Source: Stutzerimonas stutzeri (GTDB lineage Bacteria > Pseudomonadota > Gammaproteobacteria > Pseudomonadales > Pseudomonadaceae). Taken from it: 64,000 bases of DNA. The notes under the pieces were generated by a model. It was not told the origin of the DNA. It saw only the letters and a list, made by a program, of their open reading frames with translations, and ran no database searches. The translations under genes were made by a program, and so were the position numbers. The DNA lies in contig NZ_POUT01000005.1 of the NCBI RefSeq assembly GCF_002890915.1, positions 62,001 to 126,000 of the forward strand, in the 5' to 3' direction. Shown here piece after piece: positions 34,830 through 51,145 of this stretch. Position 1 is the first letter of the stretch. Every line of letters begins with the position of its first letter.

Positions 34830-35546
34830 ATGCGCCTCTCTCGCTTCTTCATCGATGCCCCGCTAGCCCTCGGCCAGCACCCGCTGCCCGAGGCAGCGGC
34901 TCACTACATCAGCCGGGTGCTGCGGCTGTCCGCCGGTTGCGCGGTGCAGTTGTTCGACGGCAGCGGCAGCGAATTCCGCGGCGTGCTCGCCGACGTCGGC
35001 AAGAAGTCGGTGGTCGTCGAGTTGCAGGAACAGCTGCCCGGCCAGCCGGAGTCACCGCTGCGAATCCACCTCGGGCAGGGATTGTCGCGTGGAGAGCGGA
35101 TGGACTGGGCCATCCAGAAGGCGACCGAACTGGGCGTCGCGCAGATCACCCCGATCGTCAGCGAACGCTGCGAGGTGCGCCTGAACGATGAGCGTGCCGA
35201 CAAGCGCCTGGCGCACTGGCGCCAGATCGCCATCAGTGCCTGCGAACAGTGCGGCCGCTCGGTACTACCGGTTATCCATACGCCACGCACCCTCGACGAC
35301 TGGCTGAGTGTCGAAGCGGAACTGAAACTGGTGCTGCATCCGGTCGCCGCACCGCTGGCGAGTCATGCCAGGCCGCAGACGCTGGCGTTCCTCATCGGCC
35401 CCGAGGGCGGCCTGAGCGATGTCGAGGTCGAACGCGCCGGTGCAGCCGGCTTCCACCCCGCCCGCCTCGGCCCGCGGGTGCTGCGTACCGAGACGGCACC
35501 GGTGGTGGCGCTGAGCGTGGCGCAGCAGTTGTGGGGCGATTTCTAG
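34830..35546 (+). CDS. rsmE: 16S rRNA m3U1498 methyltransferase
   Basis: A 238-residue SPOUT methyltransferase that methylates U1498 of 16S rRNA. The N-terminal PUA-like part is MRLSRFFIDAPL to about residue 70. The knotted C-terminal domain has GQGLSRGERMDWAIQKATELGV, SERCEVRL, LIGPEGGLSDVE and the knot motif LGPRVLRTETAPVVAL. The ATG chosen starts the conserved RLSRFF; a start seven codons upstream is weaker. A TAGACT -10-like element (34790-34795) precedes it. Confidence 0.96.
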   Translation: MRLSRFFIDAPLALGQHPLPEAAAHYISRVLRLSAGCAVQLFDGSGSEFRGVLADVGKKSVVVELQEQLPGQPESPLRIHLGQGLSRGERMDWAIQKATELGVAQITPIVSERCEVRLNDERADKRLAHWRQIAISACEQCGRSVLPVIHTPRTLDDWLSVEAELKLVLHPVAAPLASHARPQTLAFLIGPEGGLSDVEVERAGAAGFHPARLGPRVLRTETAPVVALSVAQQLWGDF

Positions 35547-35589
35547 AGGCCCACCAGACCTTGGGGCGTGCAGCCTCACGCCAATCCTT

Positions 35590-35719
35590 GTTGGGCTTCG
35601 CTGCGCTCAGCGCCAACCTACCCGTGGCACCGACAGGCGGAGTCAGAGCGCAGGTCAAGTCGGGCATGTAGGTTGGGGCGGGCGGCGTTCCGCTGAGGAG
35701 CGCAGCGACGAAGCCCAAC
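35590..35719. repeat. GTTGGGCTTCGC/GCGAAGCCCAAC inverted repeat element
   Basis: GTTGGGCTTCGCTGCGCTC with GCGCCAACCTAC (35590-35621) is mirrored by GTAGGTTGGG and GAGCGCAGCGACGAAGCCCAAC (35668-35719). The whole 233-bp rsmE-chpC gap is made of this material. Similar elements are scattered in many gamma-proteobacterial genomes. Confidence 0.75.
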
Positions 35720-35779
35720 GCCTTCACGTCGGTCCCCACCCCCAGCGCCAACCGACCCACATGACCCCAACAGGCGGAT

Positions 35780-36253
35780 TCAGATCAGCCCGGCATCCGC
35801 CAGTTTCTGCTCGAGCCCGACCAGGTCGGGAATCCGTGCCTGCACATCGCCCAGGTTCACCGCGTCCAGCTCCAGCGGCGCAAGCTCGGCCTCCGCCCGC
35901 GCCAGGCTATCGTCGACCTTGATCGAATGCGGAATCCCCTGTACCAGCAGAGCGATGAACTTGACGTGCTCGCGGCCGCCGATCGCGTTGAGCACGGCGA
36001 CCCGCGCGCCATTGCCGATCGGCACCGGCTGACCGCTGGAAGCCGCCTCGAAGGACAGCAGCGGCAGGCTCAGGTCGCGCCACTGCACCTGGCCGAGCAG
36101 CCATGCCGGCGCCCCCTGCGCCGCCTGCGGCGCGCGGTAGGGAATCAGCTCGGCCACCGCCACGTTGGGCAGCAGCAGGGTGCGATCGGACAGGGGCACC
36201 AGCAACCCGGTGAGACTGCTCTGGCTATCCTGGGAAACAACCGATTGGCTCAT
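35780..36253 (-). CDS. chpC: ChpC, CheW-like adaptor of the twitching chemosensory system
   Basis: A 157-residue CheW-domain protein (LLVPLSDRTLLLPNVAVAELIPYR, LGQVQWRDLSLPLLSFE, RVAVLNAIGG). It is the last gene of the pilGHIJK-chpABC operon and its start overlaps the chpB stop by 4 nt. In P. aeruginosa ChpC is a second adaptor that may link other receptors to ChpA. The chpD and chpE genes that follow in P. aeruginosa are absent; a repeat and rsmE come next. Confidence 0.88.
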   Translation of the reverse strand: MSQSVVSQDSQSSLTGLLVPLSDRTLLLPNVAVAELIPYRAPQAAQGAPAWLLGQVQWRDLSLPLLSFEAASSGQPVPIGNGARVAVLNAIGGREHVKFIALLVQGIPHSIKVDDSLARAEAELAPLELDAVNLGDVQARIPDLVGLEQKLADAGLI

Positions 36254-37294
36254 GAAATATCCTGTTCGAGGAGCGCGGCGACCGGAGCGGCCTGCTTCGC
36301 GAGATGAATGACCAGGGCCTGCGCCAGCTCGCGCGGGCTACCGCTGAACGAGCTGTAGCCCCCTTCGCGCAGGGTGTCGGGCATGCTGGAACAGGCGCAG
36401 GAATCGGCGCGCTGGGTCCAGACCCGTCCGCCCTGGCGCAGGACGTAGGCGGCGGCAGCGCTACCGTCGCTGCCCATGCCGCTGAATGCGATGACGCCGC
36501 AGCGCTCGCCGAACTGCTGGGCCAGGTTGAGCATCATCTGATCGATCGAGGGGCTGTAGGGCTCCGGCCAGCAGCGACCGCTGAGCCGCAGGCTGCCATC
36601 GGGGGCGAAACAGAGTTCCTCGCCGATCGGCGCGATGATCACCTCGCCACAACGCACCGGCTCGTCCGTACCCACCTGCCGGACCTGCCACTGGCTGTGC
36701 CGCCCGACCGCCTGGGACAAGGCCGACTCGAAGCTGGCCTCGATATGCTGGGCATAGATGAAACCCAGCGGCAGCCCCCCGGGCAAGGCATCGAGAAAAG
36801 CCTTGACCGCTTCCGGCCCCCCCAGCGAGGCGGCCAGCAGCCAGACCTGGGCCGCGGGCGCACCGGCTTGCGATTCGCTGCCGGCCAGCGCCCGCGGCAA
36901 TTCCAGCCGGGCGGGGCGCTGTGCCTCGCCCTTCAGCACTTCGAGACGGGGCCCCACCGCATGGGTGGAATCGCCGACCAGCCGCTTGAGCTTGCCGAAC
37001 AGGCGCCGCTCCCAGCGCGGATAATGCTCCGAGTTGCGTTCGGGCGCGTGCCCCTCGCCGAACAGCACCAGCGTGCGGTCGCGCTCGAGCAAGGCATCGA
37101 CCAGCGGCGAATCCTCGGTCTGCGCCAGGTCGACCAGCCAGAGGTCGGCCTCGGTGCCGTCCAGGTCCGCCGGTTCCAGGCGCCCCGGGTCATTGTTCAG
37201 CACGACCTGGTAGCCATTGGCGCTCAACGCCTGCTGCAACACATGGCGCTGCAGCGAGGTGTCGGCGAGGACCGCGATGCGAGCGGCCATGGCT

Positions 37295-37302
<8 letters not shown>
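36250..37302 (-). CDS. chpB: ChpB, CheB-like methylesterase
   Basis: A 350-residue protein. The N-terminal part (about 1-130) resembles a degenerate receiver (RIAVLADTSLQRHVLQQALSANGYQVVL) in which the usual phospho-Asp context is not conserved. The C-terminal CheB_methylest domain has WLLAASLGGPEAVKAFLDALP (catalytic Ser), YAQHIEASFESALSQ (His) and GVIAFSGMGSDGSAAA (Asp). It removes methyl groups from PilJ, opposing PilK. Its start overlaps chpA by 8 nt; an ATG four codons later is also possible. Confidence 0.9.
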
Positions 37303-44452
<7,150 letters not shown>

Positions 44453-44463
44453 AGCGACTCCGC

Positions 44464-45330
44464 TCATAAACTTTTCCGGGTAAAGGCCAGAACCTGATCG
44501 TTGGCCACCGGCAACAGCTCCGGATGCTGCCAACCAGCCACTTCACCGACCCCGATCACCAGCAGACCTCCCGGCGCCAGGCGCTCGGCCAGGCGGTTGA
44601 GGATTTCGCGGCGACGCCAGCGGCGGAAGTAGATCAACAGGTTCTGACAGAAAATGACGTCCATGCCGGAAAGCGGCGCATTCGCCAGCTCCAGCACGTT
44701 GAGCCTGGCGAAGCACACGCGTGCGGCCAGGCTGGGCAAGACTTGAAAGCGATCGGGCAGCAGCGGCTGGAAATAGCGCTCGCGCAAGCCCGTCGCCACC
44801 TGTTCCAGCCGGCGCGCGCCATAGACCGCCGCGCGCGACTTTTCCAGGGCGCTGAGGCTGATGTCGGTACCGGTGACGCCGAAGCGGCCGGCAGCCTCGC
44901 CATCGCGCAACACCTCGGCGGCGGTGATGGCCAGCGAGTAGGTCTCCTCGCCACTCGAGCAGCCCACGCTCCACAGCGCCCAGGGGCGCTCCAGCGCGCC
45001 CTGTTCGAGGCGCTGGCGCAGGTAGCCTTCGAGCAGTTCGAAGGATGCCGGATGGCGGTAGAAACGCGTCTCCTGCACGGTCAGTCGGTCCATCAGCGTC
45101 GACCATTCCACCGCCCCGCGCGGGCCGGAGGTAACCTGACGATAGTAGCTAGCGTAATCGCGCACCCCGACTTCACGCATGCGCGCGCTCAGATTGGTCT
45201 GCAGAAACGTGCGCCTGCGCTCGCTGACCACCATGCCGGAGCGCTCTTCGAGAAGCGCCTGCCAGTCATGGAATTCCGCCGGCGACATATCGGCCAAGGG
45301 CTCCAATGCCCAGTCAAACCTCGGCTGCAT
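44464..45330 (-). CDS. pilK: PilK, CheR-type chemoreceptor methyltransferase
   Basis: A 288-residue SAM-dependent methyltransferase predicted to methylate glutamates of PilJ. CheR N-terminal helices (DWQALLEERSGMVVSERRRTFLQTNLSARMRE) lead to LTVQETRFYRHPASFELL, the SAM motif WSVGCSSGEETYSLAI and VTGTDISLSALEKSR, and the late DVIFCQNLLIYF. Start MQPRFDWALE is preferred because GAGGGG lies 6 nt upstream; ATGs 6 and 8 codons earlier are possible. The stop falls just before chpA. Confidence 0.9.
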   Translation of the reverse strand: MQPRFDWALEPLADMSPAEFHDWQALLEERSGMVVSERRRTFLQTNLSARMREVGVRDYASYYRQVTSGPRGAVEWSTLMDRLTVQETRFYRHPASFELLEGYLRQRLEQGALERPWALWSVGCSSGEETYSLAITAAEVLRDGEAAGRFGVTGTDISLSALEKSRAAVYGARRLEQVATGLRERYFQPLLPDRFQVLPSLAARVCFARLNVLELANAPLSGMDVIFCQNLLIYFRRWRRREILNRLAERLAPGGLLVIGVGEVAGWQHPELLPVANDQVLAFTRKSL

Positions 45331-45390
45331 GCCCTGCCCCTCGCGCATGATCATCGGCGGCAGCCTTCAGCGACTGCCGCGCTCGTCAAG

Positions 45391-47439
45391 TCAGGCCTGA
45401 TCCTGAGCATCCGGCAGGGTAAAGCCGGAAACGGAATGGCGCATCTCGTTGGCCATCTTCGCCAGGTTACCGATGCTCTTGGCGGTAGCGGTGGTACCCG
45501 AGGAAGTCTGCGAGGTGATCTCCTGAATCACGTTCATCGTGTTGGAGATGTGGCCGGCGGACGACGCCTGCTGGCGCGCCGCGTTGGAGATGTTCTGGAT
45601 CAGCGCCGCGAGTGTCTTGGATACCTTCTCGATCTCTTCCAGCGCCACACCGGCGTCCTGGGCCAGACGCGCCCCACGCACCACTTCCGAGGTGGTCTGC
45701 TCCATGGAGATCACCGCCTCGTTGGTGTCGGTCTGAATGGTCTTGACCAGTGCCTCGATCTGCTTGGTCGCCGCCGAGGAACGTTCCGCCAGGCGCTGTA
45801 CTTCGTCCGCTACCACCGCGAAGCCGCGACCCGCGTCACCGGCCATGGAGGCCTGGATCGCCGCGTTGAGGGCGAGGATGTTGGTCTGGTCGGCAATGTC
45901 GTTGATCAGGCTGACGATGTCACCGATCTCCTGGGACGATTCGCCGAGACGCTTGATCCGCTTGGAGGTGTCCTGGATCTGCTCGCGGATGTTGTCCATG
46001 CCGGTAATGGTGTTGTGCACCACCTCGTTGCCCTTGTTGGCAATGGCTACCGAGCGCTCCGCTACCGCCGACGATTCCGCGGCGTTGGCCGATACCTGGT
46101 CAATGGAGACGGCCATCTCGTTGATCGCCGCCGAAGCGCCGGCGATTTCCTGCGCCTGGTGCTCGGATGCCTCGGCGAGGTGCATGGCGGTCGCCTGGGT
46201 TTCCTGGGCGGCACCCGATACCTGGACGGCGGTCTGGTTAATGGTGGCAACCAGTTCGCGCAGCTGGTCGATGGAGTAGTTGATCGAGTCGGCGATCGCA
46301 CCGGTGAAGTCCTCGGTCACCGTCGCGGCCACGGTCAGGTCACCGTCGGCGAGGTCGCCGATTTCGTCGAGCAGACGCAGAATCGCGGCCTGGTTGCGTT
46401 CGTTCTTCTCGGCGGTCTCGCTCAGGCGGCGACGCGCCTCCTGAACCATGACCAGGCCGATCAGGATGATCGAGGCCAATGCCAGCGCGCCCAGCACGTA
46501 GCCGAGGATGGTATTGAGATAGCGGGCGTCCGCGCGGTTCTGCAGGCCTTGCGACAGGGCGGAGGTCTTGTCCAGCAGCGTCTGCGAAACCTCGAAGATG
46601 CTGTTGGCCGATTCGCGGACCTGGAACAGCTCCGGCGACGTTTCGAGAATCTCGTCCACCGAGCCGGAGACGAACTGGAACAGCTCGGCGATCTCGGCCA
46701 GCCGGTCCCGCGCTTCCGCGTCGGATACCGCGGTGATGCCCATCGCCACGTTGCCCTCGATCATCGCGTTCAATACGCGGCCGAACAGGCTGGCATCGCG
46801 ACCGAACATGTCCGCGGCCTGTACCGAGTCCTGATCGCCGGACAGCACCTTGTTCACCGAGCCGAGAATACGTTCGGCCAGCAGCGATTGACGCTGGGCC
46901 ACCGAGACCTGGGCCGCCGGGGCGCCACTCTCGAGCAGGATGTCGACGACTTCCTCGTACTCGACCTGCAGCTGCGGAATGGTTTCGGCCAGGGTGCTGG
47001 CCACCTGATGCAGCGAGAGAACGGTCTGCTCGCTGGCGAGAATGGCGTCGGTGTCGCGACGCAGGGTGTTCCAGTCCTGCTCCACCGCGTTGACCTCGGT
47101 GCTCAGCGACTCGGGCACGGCCGGCAGGCCGATGCTCTCGTTACCCTGCGCGAGATAACCCCAGCGCTGGTTGAATTCGTTGCGGGCCTGCTTCAGCGAG
47201 GCGAATGCCTCCTGGGTACCCGCCGCCGCTTCCACGGCGTCCTTGGCGATCTGCTGGGACAGAACGCGCAGCTCTCCCGCGTGAGCGATGTACTCGTTAT
47301 CGTGGTCCGCTTGCGTGTTGACGTACGCGAAGTTCGCGAACAGCAGCACGATCGAAACGATCAGCACGATGAACAGACCGGTGGTCAGCGTCGTGCTGCG
47401 TACACCGCTCAACAAAGCATTTGCATTCATTCTTTTCAT
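45391..47439 (-). CDS. pilJ: PilJ, methyl-accepting receptor of the twitching system
   Basis: A 682-residue inner-membrane chemoreceptor, the same length as P. aeruginosa PilJ when started at [14 protein letters not shown]1 lies about residues 15-38; the periplasmic part holds PilJ-type four-helix modules (two [17 protein letters not shown] / [13 protein letters not shown] repeats); TM2 lies about 305-325; a HAMP segment follows. The cytoplasmic signalling tip is [48 protein letters not shown]. It senses pilus attachment and passes the signal through PilI/ChpC to ChpA. A 78-bp gap to pilI carries a short repeat-like CCCCACCTACAACTC segment. Confidence 0.95.
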   Translation of the reverse strand: MKRMNANALLSGVRSTTLTTGLFIVLIVSIVLLFANFAYVNTQADHDNEYIAHAGELRVLSQQIAKDAVEAAAGTQEAFASLKQARNEFNQRWGYLAQGNESIGLPAVPESLSTEVNAVEQDWNTLRRDTDAILASEQTVLSLHQVASTLAETIPQLQVEYEEVVDILLESGAPAAQVSVAQRQSLLAERILGSVNKVLSGDQDSVQAADMFGRDASLFGRVLNAMIEGNVAMGITAVSDAEARDRLAEIAELFQFVSGSVDEILETSPELFQVRESANSIFEVSQTLLDKTSALSQGLQNRADARYLNTILGYVLGALALASIILIGLVMVQEARRRLSETAEKNERNQAAILRLLDEIGDLADGDLTVAATVTEDFTGAIADSINYSIDQLRELVATINQTAVQVSGAAQETQATAMHLAEASEHQAQEIAGASAAINEMAVSIDQVSANAAESSAVAERSVAIANKGNEVVHNTITGMDNIREQIQDTSKRIKRLGESSQEIGDIVSLINDIADQTNILALNAAIQASMAGDAGRGFAVVADEVQRLAERSSAATKQIEALVKTIQTDTNEAVISMEQTTSEVVRGARLAQDAGVALEEIEKVSKTLAALIQNISNAARQQASSAGHISNTMNVIQEITSQTSSGTTATAKSIGNLAKMANEMRHSVSGFTLPDAQDQA

Positions 47440-47517
47440 TATCCGGCCCCCGCCTGGACCTCCGTGCGCTTCCATCCAAGAACCAAAAGGCCGACCTCGG
47501 TCGACCCCACCTACAAC

Positions 47518-48054
47518 TCAAAAAGCGACGTCCAGAAACGCCTGATGCGTAGCCAGCGCGTGCGGGCTGAAGACCAGCCAGGGTTGCTCGCGCTGGAACA
47601 CACCATGAATGAACGGCTGGATCGACGCCTCGATCGGAGGCAACTGCTCCGAGAAGGTCTCCACCGGGAAATGTTGCATGCCGAAGACCTCGTCGACGGT
47701 CAGGCCCGCGAACACTTCCTGGTGATCGACCACCAGCACCCGCCGCTGCTTGCGCAACGGCGACAGCTCCAGGCCGAAATAGCCGCAAAGATCCATCACC
47801 GGCAGCAGCCTGCCACGCACGTTGGCGACACCCTTGACCCAGCTCTTGACGCCAGGCAGCAGGGTGTAGCGAGGCTCGTGCAGAATCTCGCCAACCTCCC
47901 CCATCGGCGCGACGAACAGCCGCCCCCCCATGCGAAAACCGATCCCTCCCCAGGTCTGTACGGCTTCCTGCCGAGAAGGCAGGCCTGCCGCGAGTGCGCG
48001 GCAACGGTTGTCCAGCTCCAGCAATCGCTGAAACGGCGTTTGCATGTCAGCCAT
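47518..48054 (-). CDS. pilI: PilI, CheW-like adaptor
   Basis: A 178-residue CheW-domain coupling protein joining PilJ to ChpA (GIGFRMGGRLFVAPMGEVGEILHEPRYTLLPGVKSWVKGVANVRGRLLPVMDL). The MADMQTPFQ start gives the P. aeruginosa PilI length; an ATG three codons earlier sits too close to AAAGGG to be well served. Part of the pilGHIJ run with short gaps. Confidence 0.93.
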   Translation of the reverse strand: MADMQTPFQRLLELDNRCRALAAGLPSRQEAVQTWGGIGFRMGGRLFVAPMGEVGEILHEPRYTLLPGVKSWVKGVANVRGRLLPVMDLCGYFGLELSPLRKQRRVLVVDHQEVFAGLTVDEVFGMQHFPVETFSEQLPPIEASIQPFIHGVFQREQPWLVFSPHALATHQAFLDVAF

Positions 48055-48095
48055 GCTGGCCATGTCCCTTTGTCCGAGTTTGGGTTACCCCGGCG

Positions 48096-48461
48096 TCAGC
48101 CTGCCAGAACGGCATTCAGGGTTTTCAGCAACGTCGCCTCGTCCACCGGCTTGGTCAGGTAATCCTTGGCGCCCTGACGCTTGCCCCAGACCTTATCGGT
48201 TTCCTGGTCCTTGGTGGTGACGATGATCACCGGAATGTGACTGGTTTCCGCATCTTTGGTCAGCTGGCGGGTGGCCTGGAAGCCATTCAGACCCGGCATG
48301 ACGATATCCATCAGCACCGCGTCCGGTTTCTCCTGGCGGGCCAGGGCGACGCCATCGGCGCCATTCTCGGCCTTGAGCACCACGTGACCGTGCTTCTCCA
48401 GCATGGCGGTGAGCTTGTACATTTCGGTCGGCGAATCATCAACAATCAGAACGCGAGCCAT
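48096..48461 (-). CDS. pilH: PilH, response regulator
   Basis: A 121-residue stand-alone receiver, MARVLIVDDSPTEMYKLTAMLEKHGH, with the phospho-Asp in DAVLMDIVMPGLNGFQ, the switch Thr in IIVTTKDQ and the Lys of DYLTKPV. In P. aeruginosa PilH counterbalances PilG and is linked to retraction control through PilT. The GGAGAAAAC ribosome site fixes the start. Confidence 0.95.
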   Translation of the reverse strand: MARVLIVDDSPTEMYKLTAMLEKHGHVVLKAENGADGVALARQEKPDAVLMDIVMPGLNGFQATRQLTKDAETSHIPVIIVTTKDQETDKVWGKRQGAKDYLTKPVDEATLLKTLNAVLAG

Positions 48462-48504
48462 GTTTTCTCCATAGGAAGGCTTCAGCGGCACACTATGCCG
48501 AACT

Positions 48505-48912
48505 TCAGGATGCTTGCTCCACCGGTGCGAAATCCGGCACGTGCGCCTTGATCGCACCGAGCAGCTCTTCTTTGCTGAACGGTTTGGTGAGGTATTGGTC
48601 GGAGCCGACGATACGCCCTTTCGCCTTGTCGAACAGGCCATCCTTGGAGGACAGCATGATCACCGGCGTCGACTTGAAGGAACTGTTGTTCTTGATCAGG
48701 GCGCAGGTCTGATAACCATCCAGCCTCGGCATCATAATATCGACGAAGATTATGCGGGGATGAGTGTCCGCTATCTTGGCGAGCGCATCGAAACCGTCCA
48801 CTGCGGTGATGACATCGCAACCTACTTTCTTCAGCAGGGTTTCAGCGGTGCGACGAATCGTTTTCGAGTCGTCGATCACCATGACCTTCAAGCCCTCGGA
48901 GTGCTGTTCCAT
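48505..48912 (-). CDS. pilG: PilG, response regulator
   Basis: A 135-residue receiver, first gene of the chemosensory operon. LKVMVIDDSKTIRRTAETLLKKVGC opens it, RIIFVDIMMPRLDGYQTC holds the phospho-Asp, and VIMLSSKDGLFDKAKGRIVGSDQYLTKPFSKEELL closes the fold. PilG promotes pilus extension and cAMP signalling in P. aeruginosa. It is divergent from gshB, so the operon promoter must lie in the 236-bp gap; none could be assigned by eye. Confidence 0.95.
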   Translation of the reverse strand: MEQHSEGLKVMVIDDSKTIRRTAETLLKKVGCDVITAVDGFDALAKIADTHPRIIFVDIMMPRLDGYQTCALIKNNSSFKSTPVIMLSSKDGLFDKAKGRIVGSDQYLTKPFSKEELLGAIKAHVPDFAPVEQAS

Positions 48913-49148
48913 TTCGCCCTACCATCGCCTCGGTGAGTCGTAGTTTATCGTTATGTCAGTGCGCCGCAGGCCCTGCCATCGATGGGCTGCACCCAATCGC
49001 GGGACCTTTTTAGCACACTCCTCAAGCCCATGCTATCAACCGCAAAAGCAGCGGGATTTTCCTTGACCCAGTGCACAACCGCCGCCAATCTGCAGCGACA
49101 TTTCAGCCATTTGGCAGCCTCTGCTGCCCCACTTGCGGAGAACAACTC

Positions 49149-50099
49149 ATGACCGTTCGCGTCGGGATCATCATGGACCCTATCGCGCAGATCGCCTTCA
49201 AGAAGGACAGCTCGCTGGCCATGCTGCTGGCCGCCCAGGCCCGCGGCTGGACGCTGTTCTACATGGAGCAGCGCGACCTCTATCAGTTCGGCGACCAGGC
49301 CCGCGCCCGCATGCGGCCGCTCAGGGTGTTCAACGATCCGCAGCACTGGTTCGAGGCGGACGAGGAGTTCGACGCCGCCCTCGCCGATCTGGACGTGATC
49401 CTCATGCGCAAGGACCCGCCCTTCAACAGCGAATACGTCTACGCGACCTATCTGCTCGAGCTGGCGGAGAAGGCCGGGACGCTGGTGGTCAATCGCCCGC
49501 AGAGCCTGCGCGACTGCAACGAGAAGTTCTTCGCCACGCAATTTCCGCAGTGCACGCCCCCGACGCTGGTCAGCCGGCGGTCAGACATTCTGCGCGAGTT
49601 CGCCCGCGAGCAGCGTGACATCATTCTCAAACCCCTGGACGAAATGGGCGGCGCCTCGATCTTCCGCCACCGCGAGGGCGACCCGAACCTCTCGGTCATC
49701 CTCGAGGTGCTCACCGAGCACGGCAGCCGGCAGATCATGGCGCAGCGCTACATCCCGGCGATCAAGGATGGCGACAAGCGCATCCTGATGATCGACGGCG
49801 AGCCGGTACCCTATTGCCTGGCGCGGATTCCGGCGGCCGGCGAAACCCGCGGCAACCTGGCCGCCGGCGGCCGCGGGGTCGCGCAGCCGCTGTCGGACCG
49901 CGATCGCCAGATCGCCGCCATCGTCGGCCCCGAGCTGCGCAAGCGCGGCCTGCTGTTCGTCGGCCTGGACGTGATCGGCGACTACCTCACCGAAATCAAC
50001 ATCACCAGCCCGACTTGCATCCGCGAAATCGACAACGCCTTCGACACCCGCATCGGCGAGCGACTGATGGAAGCCATCGCCGCCAAGCTGCAAGCTTGA
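49149..50099 (+). CDS. gshB: Glutathione synthetase
   Basis: ATP-grasp ligase that joins gamma-glutamylcysteine and glycine. The 316 residues match the family. Motifs: MTVRVGIIMDPIAQIAFKKDSSLAMLLAAQ, a PFNSEYVYATYLLE segment, ATP site DIILKPLDEMGGASIFR, and the magnesium site DVIGDYLTEINITSPT. The ATG follows CGGAG. A hairpin (GGCAGC/GCTGCC, 49113-49128) sits in the leader 11 nt before that ribosome site. Divergent from pilG and followed by tonB, the P. aeruginosa order. Confidence 0.97.
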   Translation: MTVRVGIIMDPIAQIAFKKDSSLAMLLAAQARGWTLFYMEQRDLYQFGDQARARMRPLRVFNDPQHWFEADEEFDAALADLDVILMRKDPPFNSEYVYATYLLELAEKAGTLVVNRPQSLRDCNEKFFATQFPQCTPPTLVSRRSDILREFAREQRDIILKPLDEMGGASIFRHREGDPNLSVILEVLTEHGSRQIMAQRYIPAIKDGDKRILMIDGEPVPYCLARIPAAGETRGNLAAGGRGVAQPLSDRDRQIAAIVGPELRKRGLLFVGLDVIGDYLTEINITSPTCIREIDNAFDTRIGERLMEAIAAKLQA

Positions 50100-50110
50100 A
50101 CCAGCTAACA

Positions 50111-50147
50111 GCTTTGAGCGCCAAGCTTGCGGCTTCGCGCTCAAAGC
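50111..50147. repeat. Inverted repeat between gshB and tonB
   Basis: GCTTTGAGCGC and GCGCTCAAAGC form an 11-bp perfect inverted repeat with a 15-nt loop rich in AAGCTT/GCTTGC words. No T-run follows, so termination is doubtful. It belongs with the GCAAGCTT-type short repeats seen after metK and before rsmE. Confidence 0.65.
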
Positions 50148-50186
50148 CGGCAGACTGCGCGGCACTCCGAGCCGACCCTGTATGCG

Positions 50187-51080
50187 ATGAACGCAGTTAC
50201 CCGCCATCCCGCGCCTGAAATCACCCGAGTCCGCCCGGCGGACAGGCTCGGCTTCACCCTGTTCCTGGCCGCCGCGTTGCACCTGGCGCTGATCCTCGGC
50301 CTGGGTTTCACCCTGGCCGAACCGAAACAGGTCAGCAAGACGCTGGAGATCACCCTCTCGACCTTCAAGAGCGAGGAAAAGCCGAAGGAAGCCGACTTCC
50401 TCGCCCAGGACAACCAGCAGGGCAGCGGCACCCTCGAGCACAAGGCCTCGCCGAAGACCACCGAGCAGGCGCCGTTCCAGGACACCGAGGTGCGCAAGGT
50501 CACCCCGCCCGCCACGCCGCCGCGCAGTACGCGTCCGGAACCGGCCAAGACCGCCGTTGCCACGCGCAGCCCGCAGCCGGACAAGACCGAGGTCAAGCAG
50601 CAGGCGCAACCGCAACCCAAGCCGCAGCCGGCCCCGGCGTTCGACAGTTCGCAGCTGAGCGCCGAGATCGCCAGCCTGGAGGCGGAACTGGCACAGGAGG
50701 TCGAACGCTACGCCAAACGACCACGGGTCAGCCGGCAGAACAGCGCCGCCACCATGCGCGACATCAGCGCCTGGTACCGCGACGAATGGCGCAAGAAGGT
50801 CGAGCGCATCGGCAATCTCAACTACCCGGACGAGGCCCGCCGCCAGCGGATCTACGGTAGCCTGCGCATGCTGGTGACGATCAAGAGCGACGGCACGGTG
50901 CACGAACTGCGCGTCATCGAATCCTCCGGGCAGGCCGTGCTGGACGAAGCCGCGTTGCGCATCGTGCGCCTGGCCGCGCCCTTCGCGCCGTTCACCGGCG
51001 AGCTGGCGCAGAAGTTCGACCAGGTGGAGATCATCCGCACCTGGCGTTTCGAGCGCGGCGACAGGCTGTCGAGCCGCTGA
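50187..51080 (+). CDS. tonB3: TonB-family energy transducer (TonB3-like)
   Basis: A 297-residue protein with a short cytoplasmic start, one membrane helix (RLGFTLFLAAALHLALILGLGFTLA with the His typical of TonB helices), a long Lys/Pro/Gln-rich periplasmic spacer, a helical segment (about 155-180) and a C-terminal TonB domain (YPDEARRQRIYGSLRMLVTIKSDGTVHELRVIESSG, LDEAALRIVRLAAPF). In P. aeruginosa the tonB gene in this position (tonB3) is needed for twitching and pilus assembly, which suits the adjacent pil operon. No exbBD genes lie nearby. Confidence 0.9.
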   Translation: MNAVTRHPAPEITRVRPADRLGFTLFLAAALHLALILGLGFTLAEPKQVSKTLEITLSTFKSEEKPKEADFLAQDNQQGSGTLEHKASPKTTEQAPFQDTEVRKVTPPATPPRSTRPEPAKTAVATRSPQPDKTEVKQQAQPQPKPQPAPAFDSSQLSAEIASLEAELAQEVERYAKRPRVSRQNSAATMRDISAWYRDEWRKKVERIGNLNYPDEARRQRIYGSLRMLVTIKSDGTVHELRVIESSGQAVLDEAALRIVRLAAPFAPFTGELAQKFDQVEIIRTWRFERGDRLSSR

Positions 51081-51145
51081 TTCGGGCCCCGGACGAAGCG
51101 TCGCAGCTGTAGCCGGAAAGCAGTGCAACGCTTAAGCTAACGCGC

